This document shows positions 1 through 10,848 of a stretch of DNA of 64,000 nucleotides, in pieces. The notes below the pieces were generated by a model. It was not told the origin of the DNA. It made no database searches and saw only the letters and a program-made list of their open reading frames with translations. Origin of the DNA: Rhizobium rhizogenes (GTDB lineage Bacteria > Pseudomonadota > Alphaproteobacteria > Rhizobiales > Rhizobiaceae); assembly GCF_002005205.3 (NCBI RefSeq), contig NZ_CP019702.2:1740001-1804000 (forward strand). Reading direction: 5' to 3'. The stretch's first letter is position 1. Each line of letters starts with the position of its first letter. Both the position numbers and the translations under genes were made by a program.

Positions 1-133
1 GTTCGCGGGCCTTTTCGCCGCCGCCTCTGGAGATTTTTTCGACGTGTTGGCGCAGATCATCCACCAGACCCGACATGAAATCGACATTGGCAGCAAAGGT
101 GGGGTCGCGGCTTAGACTGGATGTAAGCTTCAT
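1..133 (-). CDS. Methylcrotonyl-CoA carboxylase beta (carboxyltransferase) subunit, N-terminus only
   Basis: Only the first 44 codons are inside the window; the gene runs off the left edge. The N-terminus (MKLTSSLSRDPTFAANV, then a GLVDDLRQHVEKI segment and the start of a glycine-rich GGGEKARE loop) resembles the beginning of acyl-CoA carboxyltransferase beta subunits of the methylcrotonyl-CoA/propionyl-CoA family. Its position directly downstream of isovaleryl-CoA dehydrogenase on the same strand, with 9 bp between them, favours methylcrotonyl-CoA carboxylase, the next step of leucine degradation. The identification rests on a short fragment plus context. Confidence 0.7.
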   Translation of the reverse strand, partial: MKLTSSLSRDPTFAANVDFMSGLVDDLRQHVEKISRGGGEKARE

Positions 134-142
134 CGCGTGTCC

Positions 143-1315
143 TCACCCGTTGCCCTTGACCAGTTCGCGGCCGATCAGCATACGGCGAATTTCGCTGGTG
201 CCGGCGCCGATCTCGTAAAGCTTGGAGTCGCGTAGCAGCCGTCCGGCCGGGCTTTCATTGACATAGCCGGAACCACCGAGAAGCTGGATGGCATCCAAGG
301 CCACCTGCGTCGCTCGCTCGGCGGCGAACAGGATTGCGCCCGCCGCGTCCTGCCTCGTGATGCGGCCATTGTCGCAGGCCCGCGCCACCGCGTAGACATA
401 GGCGCGGGATGCATTCATGGACGAGTAGATATCGGCGAGCTTTCCCTGCACCAGCTGGAATTCGCCGATAGCCTTGCCGAATTGCTTGCGCTCGCGGGCA
501 TAGGGCAGCACCAGATCGATTGCCGCCTGCATGATACCGACGGGGCCGGCGGCCAGCACGGCGCGCTCGTAATCCAGCCCACTCATCAGCACCGTTACGC
601 CGTCATTGAGGCGGCCGAGAATGTTTTCTTCCGGAACCTCGCAATCCTCGAACACCAGTTCTGACGTAGGTGAGCCGCGCATGCCGAGCTTGTCGAGTTT
701 CTGGGCCGGGCGAAATCCTTTGAAGCCTTTTTCGATCAGGAAAGCGGTGATGCCGCGCGGGCCGGCGGACATATCCGTCTTGGCGTAAACCACCAGCGTA
801 TCGGCCTCGTGACCATTGGTGATCCACATCTTCGCGCCGTTCAGCACATAGCGGTCGCCCCTGCGTTCCGCCTTCAGCCGCATCGAGACGACATCCGATC
901 CGGCCTCCGTCTCGCTCATGGCGAGTGAACCGACATGTTCACCGGAGACGAGTTTCGGCAGATATCTTCGCTTCTGCTCATCCGTTCCCCAGCGGTGAAT
1001 CTGGTTGATGCAGAGGTTGGAATGGGCGCCATAGGAAAGGCCGATGGAAGCCGAAGCCCGGCTTATCTCCTCCATCGCCACGCAATGGGCGAGATAGCCC
1101 ATGTCGGCACCGCCGAACTCTTCCGAAACGGTAATGCCGTGCAGGCCGAGCTGGCCCATTTCCGGCCAGAGCTTGCGTGGAAAACGGTCGTCGCGGTCGA
1201 TCTCCGCCGCCAGCGGGGCGATTTTATCGTCTGCGAATGCGCTTGCGCTGTCGCGCAATGCTGCGATTTCCGGGCCGAGATCGGCATCGAAAATGGCGGC
1301 GAGGTTCAAACTCAT
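143..1315 (-). CDS. ivd: Isovaleryl-CoA dehydrogenase
   Basis: FAD-dependent acyl-CoA dehydrogenase that oxidises isovaleryl-CoA to 3-methylcrotonyl-CoA in leucine catabolism. The 390-residue protein has the standard N-terminal helical, middle beta ([14 protein letters not shown]) and C-terminal helical domains. The catalytic Glu is in [10 protein letters not shown], the shifted position typical of isovaleryl-CoA dehydrogenases, while the canonical C-terminal position reads [10 protein letters not shown] with no Glu. I chose the ATG at 1315 because GGAGGAG lies just upstream; the reading frame stays open 51 bp further but without a comparable ribosome site. It probably forms an operon with the carboxylase gene downstream. 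Confidence 0.93.
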   Translation of the reverse strand: MSLNLAAIFDADLGPEIAALRDSASAFADDKIAPLAAEIDRDDRFPRKLWPEMGQLGLHGITVSEEFGGADMGYLAHCVAMEEISRASASIGLSYGAHSNLCINQIHRWGTDEQKRRYLPKLVSGEHVGSLAMSETEAGSDVVSMRLKAERRGDRYVLNGAKMWITNGHEADTLVVYAKTDMSAGPRGITAFLIEKGFKGFRPAQKLDKLGMRGSPTSELVFEDCEVPEENILGRLNDGVTVLMSGLDYERAVLAAGPVGIMQAAIDLVLPYARERKQFGKAIGEFQLVQGKLADIYSSMNASRAYVYAVARACDNGRITRQDAAGAILFAAERATQVALDAIQLLGGSGYVNESPAGRLLRDSKLYEIGAGTSEIRRMLIGRELVKGNG

Positions 1316-1390
1316 CGCGTCTCCTCCTCCGGACGGCAGGCCGTCCCTTTTGTCGGCAGCCGGCACCTCCTCCGCGCCGGCAGCCCTTGA

Positions 1391-1864
1391 TTACGGCGTG
1401 TCACCCCCGGTGAAGGCGGCAGAACGGCGCACGAATGTCTTGATGGCGAAATTGGACTGGATGCGCGACACGCCGGGAACCGTGGTCAGGAAATCCAGTA
1501 GCTCCTGATAATGCGGCAAATCCCGCACCATGGCGTGGATCAGGTAATCGGAACTGCCGCTGGTCTGGTAACCGCCCACGACTTCGGGAATGGAAGCCAC
1601 ATGGTGTTCGAAGGTCGTCAGCGCTTCCTTGATCTGCCGCTCCAGCGTGACGGAGATGAAGACGCCCATATTGCCGAGCAGCCGGTTCTCATCGAACACG
1701 GCGGTATAGCCGCGAATGATGCCTTCCTCTTCCAGCTTGCGCACGCGGCGCAGCGTCGGCGTGAAGGAAAGACCGATACGGGCCGCCAGATCCCGCCAGC
1801 TCACCCGCCCGTCATCGCCGAGCACATGCAGAATCTTCTGGTCGAAACTGTCGAGCTCAATCAT
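1391..1864 (-). CDS. Lrp/AsnC family transcriptional regulator
   Basis: 157-residue regulator. It has an N-terminal helix-turn-helix (SWRDLAARIGLSFTPTLRRVRKLEEEGII) followed by an RAM/ligand-sensing alpha-beta domain (about residues 65-145, including VVGGYQTSGSSDYLIHAMV). It is transcribed towards ivd and divergently from the thiolase/acyl-CoA dehydrogenase/bkd genes. That placement suggests it controls branched-chain amino acid degradation in response to an amino acid, in the manner of BkdR-type Lrp proteins; the ligand is inferred. Length and domain order are normal for the family. Confidence 0.9.
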   Translation of the reverse strand: MIELDSFDQKILHVLGDDGRVSWRDLAARIGLSFTPTLRRVRKLEEEGIIRGYTAVFDENRLLGNMGVFISVTLERQIKEALTTFEHHVASIPEVVGGYQTSGSSDYLIHAMVRDLPHYQELLDFLTTVPGVSRIQSNFAIKTFVRRSAAFTGGDTP

Positions 1865-2046
1865 GGATCATTTGCTCTATGATATGACTAATTGTTGGAT
1901 CAAAGATATCGTCAATCAAAAAACTGTCAATCAAAATAGCTTTGAAATGAATTCGAGTTGGTGATAGCGTTCATGTTATTCGAGGTCTGGAGGAGATCGC
2001 GATGACGGTCGTTTTCTCAAGCGAGAGAATGCCCAAGGGAGGTGAA
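1865..2046. promoter_or_regulatory. Divergent control region of the Lrp-type regulator and thiolase genes
   Basis: AT-rich intergenic stretch. Two direct copies of GTCAATCAAAA (1911-1921 and 1926-1936) are spaced 15 bp apart, and TATGACTAATTG lies nearer the regulator. Repeated AT-rich boxes are common at Lrp-family sites, so this is the likely autoregulatory and target operator. Just before the thiolase, AAGGGAGGTGA (2035-2045) is an almost perfect Shine-Dalgarno sequence. Confidence 0.45.
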
Positions 2047-2053
2047 TTTGGCT

Positions 2054-3211
2054 GTGCATGACCCTGTCGTGATCGTCGGGGCCGCCCGTACTGCTATGGG
2101 TGGGTTCCAGGGCGAATTCAAATCGGTCGCTGCGCCCGATCTTGGGGCCGCGGCGATCCGTGCGGCCGTCGAACGGGCCGCTGTTCCGGTTTCTGATATT
2201 GACGATGTGCTGATGGGCTGTGTGCTGACGGCGGGGCAGGGGCAGGCGCCCGCCAGACAGGCAGCCATTGCCGCCGGCATTCCCAATTCGATTGGCGCAA
2301 CGACCATCAACAAGATGTGCGGTTCGGGCATGAAGGCGATCATGCTGGGCCATGACCAGATCGCGGCGGGAAGCTCTTCCATCGTGCTGGCCGGCGGCAT
2401 GGAAAGCATGAGCAATGCGCCCTATCTGCTGGATCGCGCCCGAAATGGCTATCGTCTCGGTCATGGCAAGGTCATCGACCATATGTTTCTCGACGGTCTC
2501 GAGGATGCCTATGACAAGGGCCGGCTGATGGGCACTTTCGCGGAAGATTGCGCTGAAACCTATCAATTCACCCGCGCCATGCAGGATGACTATGCGCTCG
2601 CCTCGCTGGAGCGGGCGCGTCGCGCCATAGCGGAGGGAGCCTTCGAAGCGGAAATAGCGCCTGTCGGCGATGTTGCCGTGGATGAGCAGCCGGGCAAGGC
2701 AAGGCCGGAGAAAATCCCGCAGCTGAAGCCCGCCTTTCGCGATGGCGGAACGGTGACGGCGGCCAATTCCAGTTCTATCTCCGATGGTGCGGCCGCTCTC
2801 GTTCTCATGCGTCGCTCCGAAGCGGAAAGGCGGGGTCTTTCGCCGCTGGCGACCATTATCGGTCAGGCTTCCCATGCGGACGCACCCGCCGGATATCCAA
2901 CGGCTCCCATCGGCGCGATGAAAAAGCTGTTCGCTAAAACCGGCTGGACGGCGAGGGATGTCGATCTGTTCGAAATCAACGAGGCCTTTGCCGTGGTGGC
3001 GATGGCGGCAATGCGCGATCTCGATCTGCCGCATGAGAAGGTGAATGTGCATGGCGGGGCGTGTGCGCTCGGCCATCCGATCGGCGCTTCCGGCGCGAGG
3101 ATCGTCGTCACCCTGCTGGCCGCCCTGCAGCGCCACGGGTTGAAACGCGGCGTGGCCGCAGTCTGCATTGGCGGCGGTGAAGCAACCGCGCTCGGCATCG
3201 AGCGGCATTGA
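2054..3211 (+). CDS. Acetyl-CoA acetyltransferase (thiolase)
   Basis: Thiolase II family enzyme that condenses or cleaves acetoacetyl-CoA or beta-ketoacyl-CoA. Family signatures: the nucleophilic Cys in NKMCGSGMKA, FEINEAFA, the GGACALGHPIGASGAR signature with the catalytic His, and the C-terminal CIGGGEATALGIE with the proton-relay Cys. The frame is open from a GTG at 2042, but that GTG lies inside a near-consensus Shine-Dalgarno sequence (2035-2045), so the GTG at 2054, giving MHDPVVIVGAART, is the better start (385 residues). The next gene starts 13 bp downstream. In this context it probably finishes isoleucine or acetoacetate degradation. Confidence 0.92.
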   Translation: MHDPVVIVGAARTAMGGFQGEFKSVAAPDLGAAAIRAAVERAAVPVSDIDDVLMGCVLTAGQGQAPARQAAIAAGIPNSIGATTINKMCGSGMKAIMLGHDQIAAGSSSIVLAGGMESMSNAPYLLDRARNGYRLGHGKVIDHMFLDGLEDAYDKGRLMGTFAEDCAETYQFTRAMQDDYALASLERARRAIAEGAFEAEIAPVGDVAVDEQPGKARPEKIPQLKPAFRDGGTVTAANSSSISDGAAALVLMRRSEAERRGLSPLATIIGQASHADAPAGYPTAPIGAMKKLFAKTGWTARDVDLFEINEAFAVVAMAAMRDLDLPHEKVNVHGGACALGHPIGASGARIVVTLLAALQRHGLKRGVAAVCIGGGEATALGIERH

Positions 3212-3223
3212 GGGGAGGCGGCG

Positions 3224-4351
3224 ATGATCCTGAACGAAGCCCAGCAGCAGATCAGGGACATGGCCCGCGATTTCGCCCGCGAGCGGCTCGCCCCCGGGGC
3301 TGCCTCGCGTGATCGGGAAAGCCGGTTCCCGAAAGTTGAGTTGAAGGAGATGGGAGACCTCGGTTTCCTTGGCATGCTGGTCTCGGAGGATTATGGCGGC
3401 TCGGAAACCGGTGCCGTCGCTTATGCCCTGGCGCTGGAGGAAATCGCCGCCGGTGATGGCGCCTGTTCCACCATCATGAGCGTCCATAATTCCGTTGGCT
3501 GCGTGCCGATCCTGAAATTCGGCACGGAAGACCAGAAACAGCGGTTCCTGCCGAAACTCGCTTCCGGCGAATGGATCGGCGGTTTTGCGCTGACCGAACC
3601 GCAGGCCGGCTCCGATGCTTCCAACCTGAAGACCCGCGCCCGGCGGGATGGCGACCGCTATATTCTTGATGGTGCAAAACAGTTCATAACCTCAGGCAAG
3701 AATGGTGATGTCGTCATCGTCTTTGCCGTCACCGATGCGGCGGCGGGCAAGAAGGGCATCACCGCCTTCATCGTGCCGACCGATACGCCGGGTTACGAGG
3801 TCATAAGGGTCGAGGAAAAGCTCGGCCTGCATTCGTCCGATACCTGCCAGATCGCCTTCACCGAGATGGCGGTCCCGGCCGAATTGCGGCTGGGCGAAGA
3901 GGGGCAGGGTTATCGCATCGCGCTTGCCAATCTGGAGGGTGGCCGCATCGGCATTGCCGCGCAGGCCGTCGGCATGGCGCAGGCCGCCTTCGAGGCGGCG
4001 CGGGATTATGCCCGTGAGCGCAAGGCCTTCGGGCAGGCAATCGTGGAGCACCAGGCGGTCGCGTTCCGGCTGGCGGATATGGCGACGCGGATTACGGCGG
4101 CGCGGCAGCTGGTGCTGCATGCGGCGGCGCTGAAGGAAGCGGGTGAGCCGTGTCTTTCGGAGGCCTCGATGGCGAAGCTCTTCGCTTCCGAAATGGCCGA
4201 ACGCGTCTGCTCGGACGCCATCCAGATTCACGGAGGTTACGGCTACATGGCGGATTATCCGGTGGAGCGGATTTATCGCGATGTGCGCATTTGCCAGATT
4301 TACGAGGGGACAAGCGATGTCCAGCGGATGGTGATCGCACGGAATTTGTGA
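3224..4351 (+). CDS. Acyl-CoA dehydrogenase (short/branched-chain type)
   Basis: 375-residue FAD acyl-CoA dehydrogenase with all three domains ([25 protein letters not shown]). Unlike ivd in this window, it keeps the catalytic Glu at the canonical C-terminal position in [11 protein letters not shown], as in butyryl-CoA and 2-methyl-branched-chain dehydrogenases. The start at 3224 is preceded by GGGGAGGCGGCG. It sits between a thiolase and the branched-chain oxoacid dehydrogenase genes, so isobutyryl-CoA or 2-methylbutyryl-CoA is a reasonable substrate guess; the sequence alone does not settle chain length. Confidence 0.9.
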   Translation: MILNEAQQQIRDMARDFARERLAPGAASRDRESRFPKVELKEMGDLGFLGMLVSEDYGGSETGAVAYALALEEIAAGDGACSTIMSVHNSVGCVPILKFGTEDQKQRFLPKLASGEWIGGFALTEPQAGSDASNLKTRARRDGDRYILDGAKQFITSGKNGDVVIVFAVTDAAAGKKGITAFIVPTDTPGYEVIRVEEKLGLHSSDTCQIAFTEMAVPAELRLGEEGQGYRIALANLEGGRIGIAAQAVGMAQAAFEAARDYARERKAFGQAIVEHQAVAFRLADMATRITAARQLVLHAAALKEAGEPCLSEASMAKLFASEMAERVCSDAIQIHGGYGYMADYPVERIYRDVRICQIYEGTSDVQRMVIARNL

Positions 4352-4376
4352 GGCTGATGATTGGAAAGGAAAACCT

Positions 4377-5766
<1,390 letters not shown>

Positions 5767-5769
5767 GAC

Positions 5770-6783
5770 ATGGCAAGAATGACGATGATCGAAGCCGTCC
5801 GCAGCGCCATGGATGTCTCCATGGAACGCAGCGACGATGTCGTGGTGTTCGGCGAGGATGTGGGTTATTTCGGCGGCGTCTTCCGCGCCACGCAGGGGCT
5901 GCAGGGGAAATACGGCAAGACCCGCTGTTTCGATGCGCCAATCAGCGAATCCGGCATTGTCGGCACGGCAATCGGCATGGCCGCTTATGGCTTGCGGCCC
6001 TGCGTCGAAATCCAGTTCGCCGATTACATGTATCCCGCCTATGACCAGATCACCCAGGAGGCGGCGCGCATTCGCTATCGCTCCAATGGCGATTTCACCT
6101 GCCCCATCGTGCTGAGAATGCCGACCGGCGGGGGCATCTTTGGCGGGCAGACGCACAGCCAGAGCCCGGAAGCGCTTTTCACCCATGTCTGCGGGTTGAA
6201 GGTAGTTGTTCCCTCCAATCCCTATGATGCCAAGGGGTTGCTGATCGCATCCATCGAAGACCCCGACCCCGTGATGTTTCTGGAGCCGAAGCGGCTTTAT
6301 AATGGCCCTTTCGACGGGCACCACGACCGGCCGGTGACGCCCTGGTCCAAACACGAGATGGGCGAGGTGCCGGAAGGGCACTACACCATTCCCATAGGCA
6401 AGGCCGAAATCCGCCGCCCCGGAAACGCTGTTACCGTCATCGCTTATGGCACCATGGTGCATGTGGCGCTGGCGGCGGCGGAAGAAACCGGTGTGGATGC
6501 CGAGATCATCGATCTTCGCAGCCTGCTGCCGCTTGATCTCGATACCATCGTGAAGTCCGTTTCCAAGACCGGCCGCTGCGTCATGGTGCATGAGGCGACG
6601 CTGACCTCCGGTTTCGGGGCCGAAGTGGTGTCGCTGGTACAGGAACATTGTTTTTATCACCTTGAGGCTCCCGTCGTCCGCGTCGCCGGCTGGGATACGC
6701 CTTACCCGCATGCGCAGGAGTGGGACTATTTTCCGGGACCCGCCCGTGTCGGGCGCGCCCTTGTCGACGTCATGGAGGCCTGA
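5770..6783 (+). CDS. bkdA2: Branched-chain 2-oxoacid dehydrogenase E1 beta subunit
   Basis: 337-residue beta chain that completes the heterotetrameric E1 decarboxylase. The N-terminal pyrimidine-binding fold carries VFGEDVGYFGGVFRAT and FDAPISESGIVGTAIG, and the C-terminal transketolase domain carries DLRSLLPLD and VHEATLTSGFGAEV. Length is normal. It is placed tightly between E1 alpha (3 bp upstream) and E2 (2 bp downstream), so the three are certainly cotranscribed. Confidence 0.95.
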   Translation: MARMTMIEAVRSAMDVSMERSDDVVVFGEDVGYFGGVFRATQGLQGKYGKTRCFDAPISESGIVGTAIGMAAYGLRPCVEIQFADYMYPAYDQITQEAARIRYRSNGDFTCPIVLRMPTGGGIFGGQTHSQSPEALFTHVCGLKVVVPSNPYDAKGLLIASIEDPDPVMFLEPKRLYNGPFDGHHDRPVTPWSKHEMGEVPEGHYTIPIGKAEIRRPGNAVTVIAYGTMVHVALAAAEETGVDAEIIDLRSLLPLDLDTIVKSVSKTGRCVMVHEATLTSGFGAEVVSLVQEHCFYHLEAPVVRVAGWDTPYPHAQEWDYFPGPARVGRALVDVMEA

Positions 6784-6785
6784 TT

Positions 6786-8063
6786 ATGGCGGAATATGTT
6801 CTTACCATGCCCGATGTCGGTGAAGGCGTGGCGGAAGCCGAACTGGTGGAATGGAATGTCAAGCCGGGCGATGTCGTCCATGAGGATATGGTGCTGGCCG
6901 CGGTGATGACGGACAAGGCGACGGTGGAAATCCCGTCGCCGGTGGCGGGTGTCGTCACCTGGCTTGCCGTGACCGTCGGAAACACCGTGCCGGTGAAGGC
7001 ACCGCTGGTTCGTATCGAAACCGATGTCGCCGCCGCCGCTCCCAATGGCAGCGTGCCGGACGCAGAAGCGGAAGTGCCAGCCCAGGCGGCGGAAGCGCCT
7101 GCTGACATGACGGAAACGCCGCCACCCGTTGAAACCCAGCCGCCAGCGCGCAAGACCGAGGAGGCACCGCCGGCGCCCGCGATCGAGCTGCACCACAAAC
7201 CGCTGGCATCTCCCGCCGTCCGCCAGCGCGCCGACGATCTCGATATTGATCTCACCAAGATCAAGGGGACCGGGCCGGACGGGCATGTCACCCATGCCGA
7301 TCTCGACGGGTTTTTAACCGTGCGGGGAAGGCCGGAACGCCCCGAGCCGATAGCGCCCCACGATAGCGCCGTCGAGGAAGTGAAGGTGACCGGGCTCAGG
7401 CGCAAGATTGCCGAGAAGATGGTGCTTTCCGCCTCCCGCATTCCGCATATCACTTACGTCGAAGAAGTCGACGTGACCGATCTGGAGGATTTGCGCGCGA
7501 CCATGAACAGTAGCCGCCGTTCCGGGCAGCCGAAGCTGACGATCTTGCCGTTTTTAATGCGCGCGCTGGTGAAAGCCGTTGCCGATCATCCCGGCATGAA
7601 TGCCACCTTTGACGACGACAAAGGTGTCGTCAGCCACTATGAAGCGGTTCATATCGGCATCGCCACACAGACGCCGTCGGGCCTCACCGTGCCGGTCGTG
7701 CGTCACACGGAAACGCTTGGCCTTTGGGAATGTGCGGACGAAGTCGCACGCGTCGCCGAAGCCGCCCGCACCGGCACGGCGCATCGGGAAGAACTGATGG
7801 GCTCCACCATCACCATCAGTTCGCTGGGAGCCTTGGGCGGCGTCGTTTCGACACCCATCATCAATCACCCCGAAGTGGCGATCATCGGCGTCAACAAGAT
7901 CGTGACGCGGCCGGTTTGGGATGGGACGCGGTTTGTGCCGCGCAAGATGATGAACCTCTCATCGAGCTTCGATCACCGGGTTGTCGATGGGTGGGATGCG
8001 GCGGTCTTCATCCAGGCCGTCAAGGCACTGCTGGAGAAGCCCGCGCTGATTTTCATCGAGTGA
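6786..8063 (+). CDS. bkdB: Dihydrolipoyl acyltransferase (E2) of branched-chain 2-oxoacid dehydrogenase
   Basis: 425-residue E2 core protein. The order is one lipoyl domain (residues 1-80, lipoyl-lysine K44 in MTDKATVEIP), an Ala/Pro/Glu linker (about 85-135), a peripheral-subunit-binding domain (LASPAVRQRADDLDIDL...HVTHADL), and a catalytic acyltransferase domain ending in SSFDHRVVDGWDAA with the active-site His and Asp. The start at 6786 is confirmed by the lipoyl-domain N-terminus MAEYVLTMPDVGEG. No E3 (lpd) gene follows in the window; a palindromic repeat and gpmI come next, so E3 must be shared from elsewhere. Confidence 0.95.
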   Translation: MAEYVLTMPDVGEGVAEAELVEWNVKPGDVVHEDMVLAAVMTDKATVEIPSPVAGVVTWLAVTVGNTVPVKAPLVRIETDVAAAAPNGSVPDAEAEVPAQAAEAPADMTETPPPVETQPPARKTEEAPPAPAIELHHKPLASPAVRQRADDLDIDLTKIKGTGPDGHVTHADLDGFLTVRGRPERPEPIAPHDSAVEEVKVTGLRRKIAEKMVLSASRIPHITYVEEVDVTDLEDLRATMNSSRRSGQPKLTILPFLMRALVKAVADHPGMNATFDDDKGVVSHYEAVHIGIATQTPSGLTVPVVRHTETLGLWECADEVARVAEAARTGTAHREELMGSTITISSLGALGGVVSTPIINHPEVAIIGVNKIVTRPVWDGTRFVPRKMMNLSSSFDHRVVDGWDAAVFIQAVKALLEKPALIFIE

Positions 8064-8077
8064 AGACGATCCGCGCT

Positions 8078-8199
8078 CCTTCATCCCTGTGCTTGGTCCA
8101 CAGGGATCCAGCCAGCCCGGGTCTGTGGGCTGAAAGGGCTCTCCCCGCCGCGCGGATGCGCGTCGGGCTGGATTCCTGTGACGAGCACAGGAATGAGGG
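8078..8199. repeat. RIME-like palindromic intergenic element, copy 2 (variant arms)
   Basis: Same organisation and same inner CCAGCCAGCCC/GGGCTGAAAG core as copies 1 and 3, but the arm hairpins are CCTGTG/CACAGG rather than CCGGC/GCCGG. The changes are compensatory in both arms, so base pairing is preserved while sequence is not. It starts 15 bp after the bkdB stop codon and could act as a 3' structural or terminator element for the operon. The remaining stretch, 8200-8413, holds the gpmI upstream region with no further structure that I can support. Confidence 0.8.
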
Positions 8200-8413
8200 C
8201 GTATGCGTATCATGACTGCATTTTCTAGCCCGCGTTTTCGACCTTCACGGAACTGTTTCGCTGTCGGTATAGGCTTGCGTTCGTCATCTTCGGGTATAGA
8301 AGAGAAGAACGAGAAGCATGTTTTCTCATCATGATCATAGTGGCGGACGAGGGGGCTCCGGGGCCCGGCGGTCCGCTGTCCGCCGGCAACCGAATGAAGA
8401 AGAAGGTCCTCCC

Positions 8414-9931
8414 ATGCGCACTCCCAAACCCGTTGTCCTGACTATTCTCGATGGCTGGGGGCTGAGCGAGGATAAATCCAGCAACGCGCCGGCGCTGGCG
8501 AACACCCCCACCATGGACCGGCTTTTCGCCACCTGCCCGAATGCGACGCTGACCACCTTTGGCCCCAATGTCGGCCTGCCCACCGGGCAGATGGGCAATT
8601 CCGAAGTCGGCCACACCAATATCGGCGCCGGTCGCATCGTCGCCATGGATCTCGGCCAGATCGATCTGGCAATCGAGGATGGCAGCTTTTTCCGCAATGC
8701 GGCGATGCTTGAGTTCGCAGCAAAGGTAAAGGCCGCGGGCGGTGTGGCGCATCTGATGTGCGTGGTTTCCGATGGCGGCGTTCATGGCCATATCGTTCAC
8801 GGCCAGGCGGCTGTGAAACTGATGATCTCGCAGGGTCTGAAGGTGGTGGTCCATGCCATTACCGATGGCCGCGATGTCGCGCCGCAATCGGCTGAAGGTT
8901 TTGTGGCGGCGCTGGTGGCAAGCCTGCCAGAAGGCGCCAGCATCGGCACGGTCATCGGCCGTTATTATGCGATGGATCGCGACAATCGCTGGGAGCGCGT
9001 CGAGAAAGCCTACGACGCCATGGTTCTCGGCAAGGGCGAACGCGCGCGGGATGCGGTGAGCGCCGTCGCCCAGAGCTACCAGAACAATGTCACGGACGAA
9101 TTCATCCTGCCGACGGTGATCGATGGTTATGAAGGTTTCAAGGCCGGCGACGGCCTGTTCTGCCTGAATTTCCGCGCTGACCGCGCGCGCGAAATCCTGC
9201 TCGCCATCGGCGCCAATGATTTCGACGGTTTTCCGCGCGAAAAGCCCGTCCTTTCGGCGCTTCTGGGCATGGTGGAATATTCCACCCGCCACAATGATTT
9301 CATGACCACGGCTTATCCGAAGCGCGATATCGTCAACACGCTTGGCGCATGGGTGGCGAAGCAGGGGCTCACGCAGTTCCGCCTGGCCGAGACGGAAAAA
9401 TATCCGCATGTCACCTTCTTCCTGAATGGCGGCAAGGAAGAGCCGGAAGTGGGCGAAGACCGCTTCATGCCGAAATCCCCGAAGGTTGCGACCTACGATC
9501 TGCAGCCGGAAATGAGCGCGCCCGAGGTGACCGAGAAATTCGTCGAGGCGATCGGCAAGGGTTACGATCTCATCGTCACCAATTATGCCAATCCGGATAT
9601 GGTCGGCCACACCGGCGACCTGCAGGCCGCGATCAAGGCCTGCGAAGCTGTGGATCGCGGTCTGGGCGCGGTCGTTGCTGCGCTTGAAAAGGTCGGTGGC
9701 GCGATGCTTGTCATTGCCGATCACGGCAATTGCGAAACCATGGTCGACCCGGTCACCGGCGGTCCGCACACGGCGCACACCACCAATCCGGTGCCGGTGA
9801 TCCTTTTTGGCGGCCCGGAAGGCGCCAAGGTGCATGACGGTATTCTGGCCGATGTTGCGCCGACGCTGCTGCAACTGATGAACGTGCCGCTGCCCCCGGA
9901 AATGACGGGCAAGAGCCTGATCGACCTGTAA
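8414..9931 (+). CDS. gpmI: 2,3-bisphosphoglycerate-independent phosphoglycerate mutase
   Basis: Glycolytic/gluconeogenic enzyme that interconverts 3- and 2-phosphoglycerate with Mn ions (505 residues). Alkaline-phosphatase-superfamily metal ligands are visible: D13 in LDGWG, the phosphoserine nucleophile S63 in GNSEVGHTNIGAGR, ANPDMVGHTGD, and ADHGNCETM near the C-terminus. The inserted transferase domain lies at about residues 80-300. The start at 8414 (MRTPKPVVLTILDGWG) matches the family N-terminus and has AGAAGG upstream; the open frame upstream of it has no family similarity. Monocistronic. Confidence 0.96.
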   Translation: MRTPKPVVLTILDGWGLSEDKSSNAPALANTPTMDRLFATCPNATLTTFGPNVGLPTGQMGNSEVGHTNIGAGRIVAMDLGQIDLAIEDGSFFRNAAMLEFAAKVKAAGGVAHLMCVVSDGGVHGHIVHGQAAVKLMISQGLKVVVHAITDGRDVAPQSAEGFVAALVASLPEGASIGTVIGRYYAMDRDNRWERVEKAYDAMVLGKGERARDAVSAVAQSYQNNVTDEFILPTVIDGYEGFKAGDGLFCLNFRADRAREILLAIGANDFDGFPREKPVLSALLGMVEYSTRHNDFMTTAYPKRDIVNTLGAWVAKQGLTQFRLAETEKYPHVTFFLNGGKEEPEVGEDRFMPKSPKVATYDLQPEMSAPEVTEKFVEAIGKGYDLIVTNYANPDMVGHTGDLQAAIKACEAVDRGLGAVVAALEKVGGAMLVIADHGNCETMVDPVTGGPHTAHTTNPVPVILFGGPEGAKVHDGILADVAPTLLQLMNVPLPPEMTGKSLIDL

Positions 9932-9940
9932 TCAGACACC

Positions 9941-9977
9941 GTCGCGCGGGTGTTTTGCGCCTGCGCGACTGTTTTCT
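9941..9977 (+). terminator. Probable rho-independent terminator of gpmI
   Basis: GTCGCGC at 9941-9947 pairs with GCGCGAC at 9963-9969 and is followed by TGTTTTCTTT. It is 10 bp past the gpmI stop. The loop is long (15 nt), so strength is uncertain. Confidence 0.55.
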
Positions 9978-10006
9978 TTCGTCGCCGAATAAGCGTTGGT
10001 GAAAGC

Positions 10007-10444
10007 CTAGGACTCTCTTGCGTAGAGACGGTCATGCGCCAGCATGCCGGCGATCATGGCGCAGACGAAGAGGATGACCGGGGTGAGCCCGAGGGCGAAC
10101 GCCGATAGTGCCGGGCCGGGGCAGAAACCGGCAAGCCCCCAGCCCAGACCGAAAATCGCCGATCCGAGGATAAGTGGCCGGTCGACACGGGTTTTGGCGG
10201 GAAGGCTGAAACTTTCGGCGAGGATCGGTCTGGCAAGAAAATGGCGCAGCAGCACACCCGGCACGGCAACCATGACCGCGCCGCCGAGAACGAACATCAG
10301 GCTCGGGTCCCAATCATCGCTCGCCACATCGAGAAAAGCTGAAACGCGGGCCGGATTGACCATGCCGGAGAGCGACAGGCCAAAACCGAACAGTGCTCCT
10401 GCAACCGATGCCAGCGCAACGCGCGCCACGGCGAAGTTTTTCAT
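10007..10444 (-). CDS. YeeE/YedE family membrane protein (second subunit)
   Basis: 145-residue integral membrane protein with about four hydrophobic segments. It carries the YeeE/YedE (DUF6691-type) motifs GALFGFGLSLSGMVNPARV and GLGWGLAGFCPGPAL, each of which contributes a conserved Gly/Cys-rich transmembrane half. It forms a pair with the neighbouring 135-residue protein; its ATG overlaps the stop of that gene by 4 bp (ATGA). In the blh-bigR context such pairs are proposed to move sulfide, thiosulfate or other reduced sulfur species; the exact substrate is inference. Confidence 0.85.
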   Translation of the reverse strand: MKNFAVARVALASVAGALFGFGLSLSGMVNPARVSAFLDVASDDWDPSLMFVLGGAVMVAVPGVLLRHFLARPILAESFSLPAKTRVDRPLILGSAIFGLGWGLAGFCPGPALSAFALGLTPVILFVCAMIAGMLAHDRLYARES

Positions 10445-10848
10445 GACAGGGCCCCCGTTATCGTCGCGGCGCAAATGCCGGTGATCAGGAATATCGCGGT
10501 TGCTGCGATGGAACGCCGGGAAAACCGCGCCAGCCCCATGATACCGTGGCCGGAGGTGCAGCCGGAGCCCATGCGTGTGCCGAAACCCACCAGCAGGCCG
10601 GCAAGGATGATCAGCGGCCACGGTGCGATTATGGTTACTATGGGAAGCCCGCCGAAGGCGGCGGCGTAAAGATAGGGCCCGGCCAGCAGACCGGCGACAA
10701 ATGCGAGATCGGCGAGACGCCTCTCCCTGCCGAGAACCCTGCCCATGATGCCGCTGATGCCAGCGATGCGGCCGTTGAACAGAAACAGCAGAATGCTTGC
10801 AAGACCCAGCATCATGCCGCCGAAAAGCGGGGGCCAATAGGGGCTCAC
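10441..10848 (-). CDS. YeeE/YedE family membrane protein (first subunit)
   Basis: 135-residue membrane protein with the YeeE motif GFGTRMGSGCTSGHGIMGLARFS, including the conserved Cys that is proposed to bind thiosulfate-like sulfur in the YeeE family. The start is a GTG at 10848 that overlaps the bigR stop in GTGA, so translation is coupled. The frame is open much further upstream, but that stretch overlaps bigR and lacks family similarity. Member of the blh-bigR operon. Confidence 0.85.
   Translation of the reverse strand: MSPYWPPLFGGMMLGLASILLFLFNGRIAGISGIMGRVLGRERRLADLAFVAGLLAGPYLYAAAFGGLPIVTIIAPWPLIILAGLLVGFGTRMGSGCTSGHGIMGLARFSRRSIAATAIFLITGICAATITGALS

Noticed and set aside
1976..3487. 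503-residue minus-strand open frame across thiolase and acyl-CoA dehydrogenase
   Set aside because: It spans two genuine plus-strand genes and their ribosome sites and has no recognisable domain.
8225..9874. 549-residue minus-strand open frame opposite gpmI
   Set aside because: Antisense shadow; gpmI has all its catalytic motifs in the other strand.
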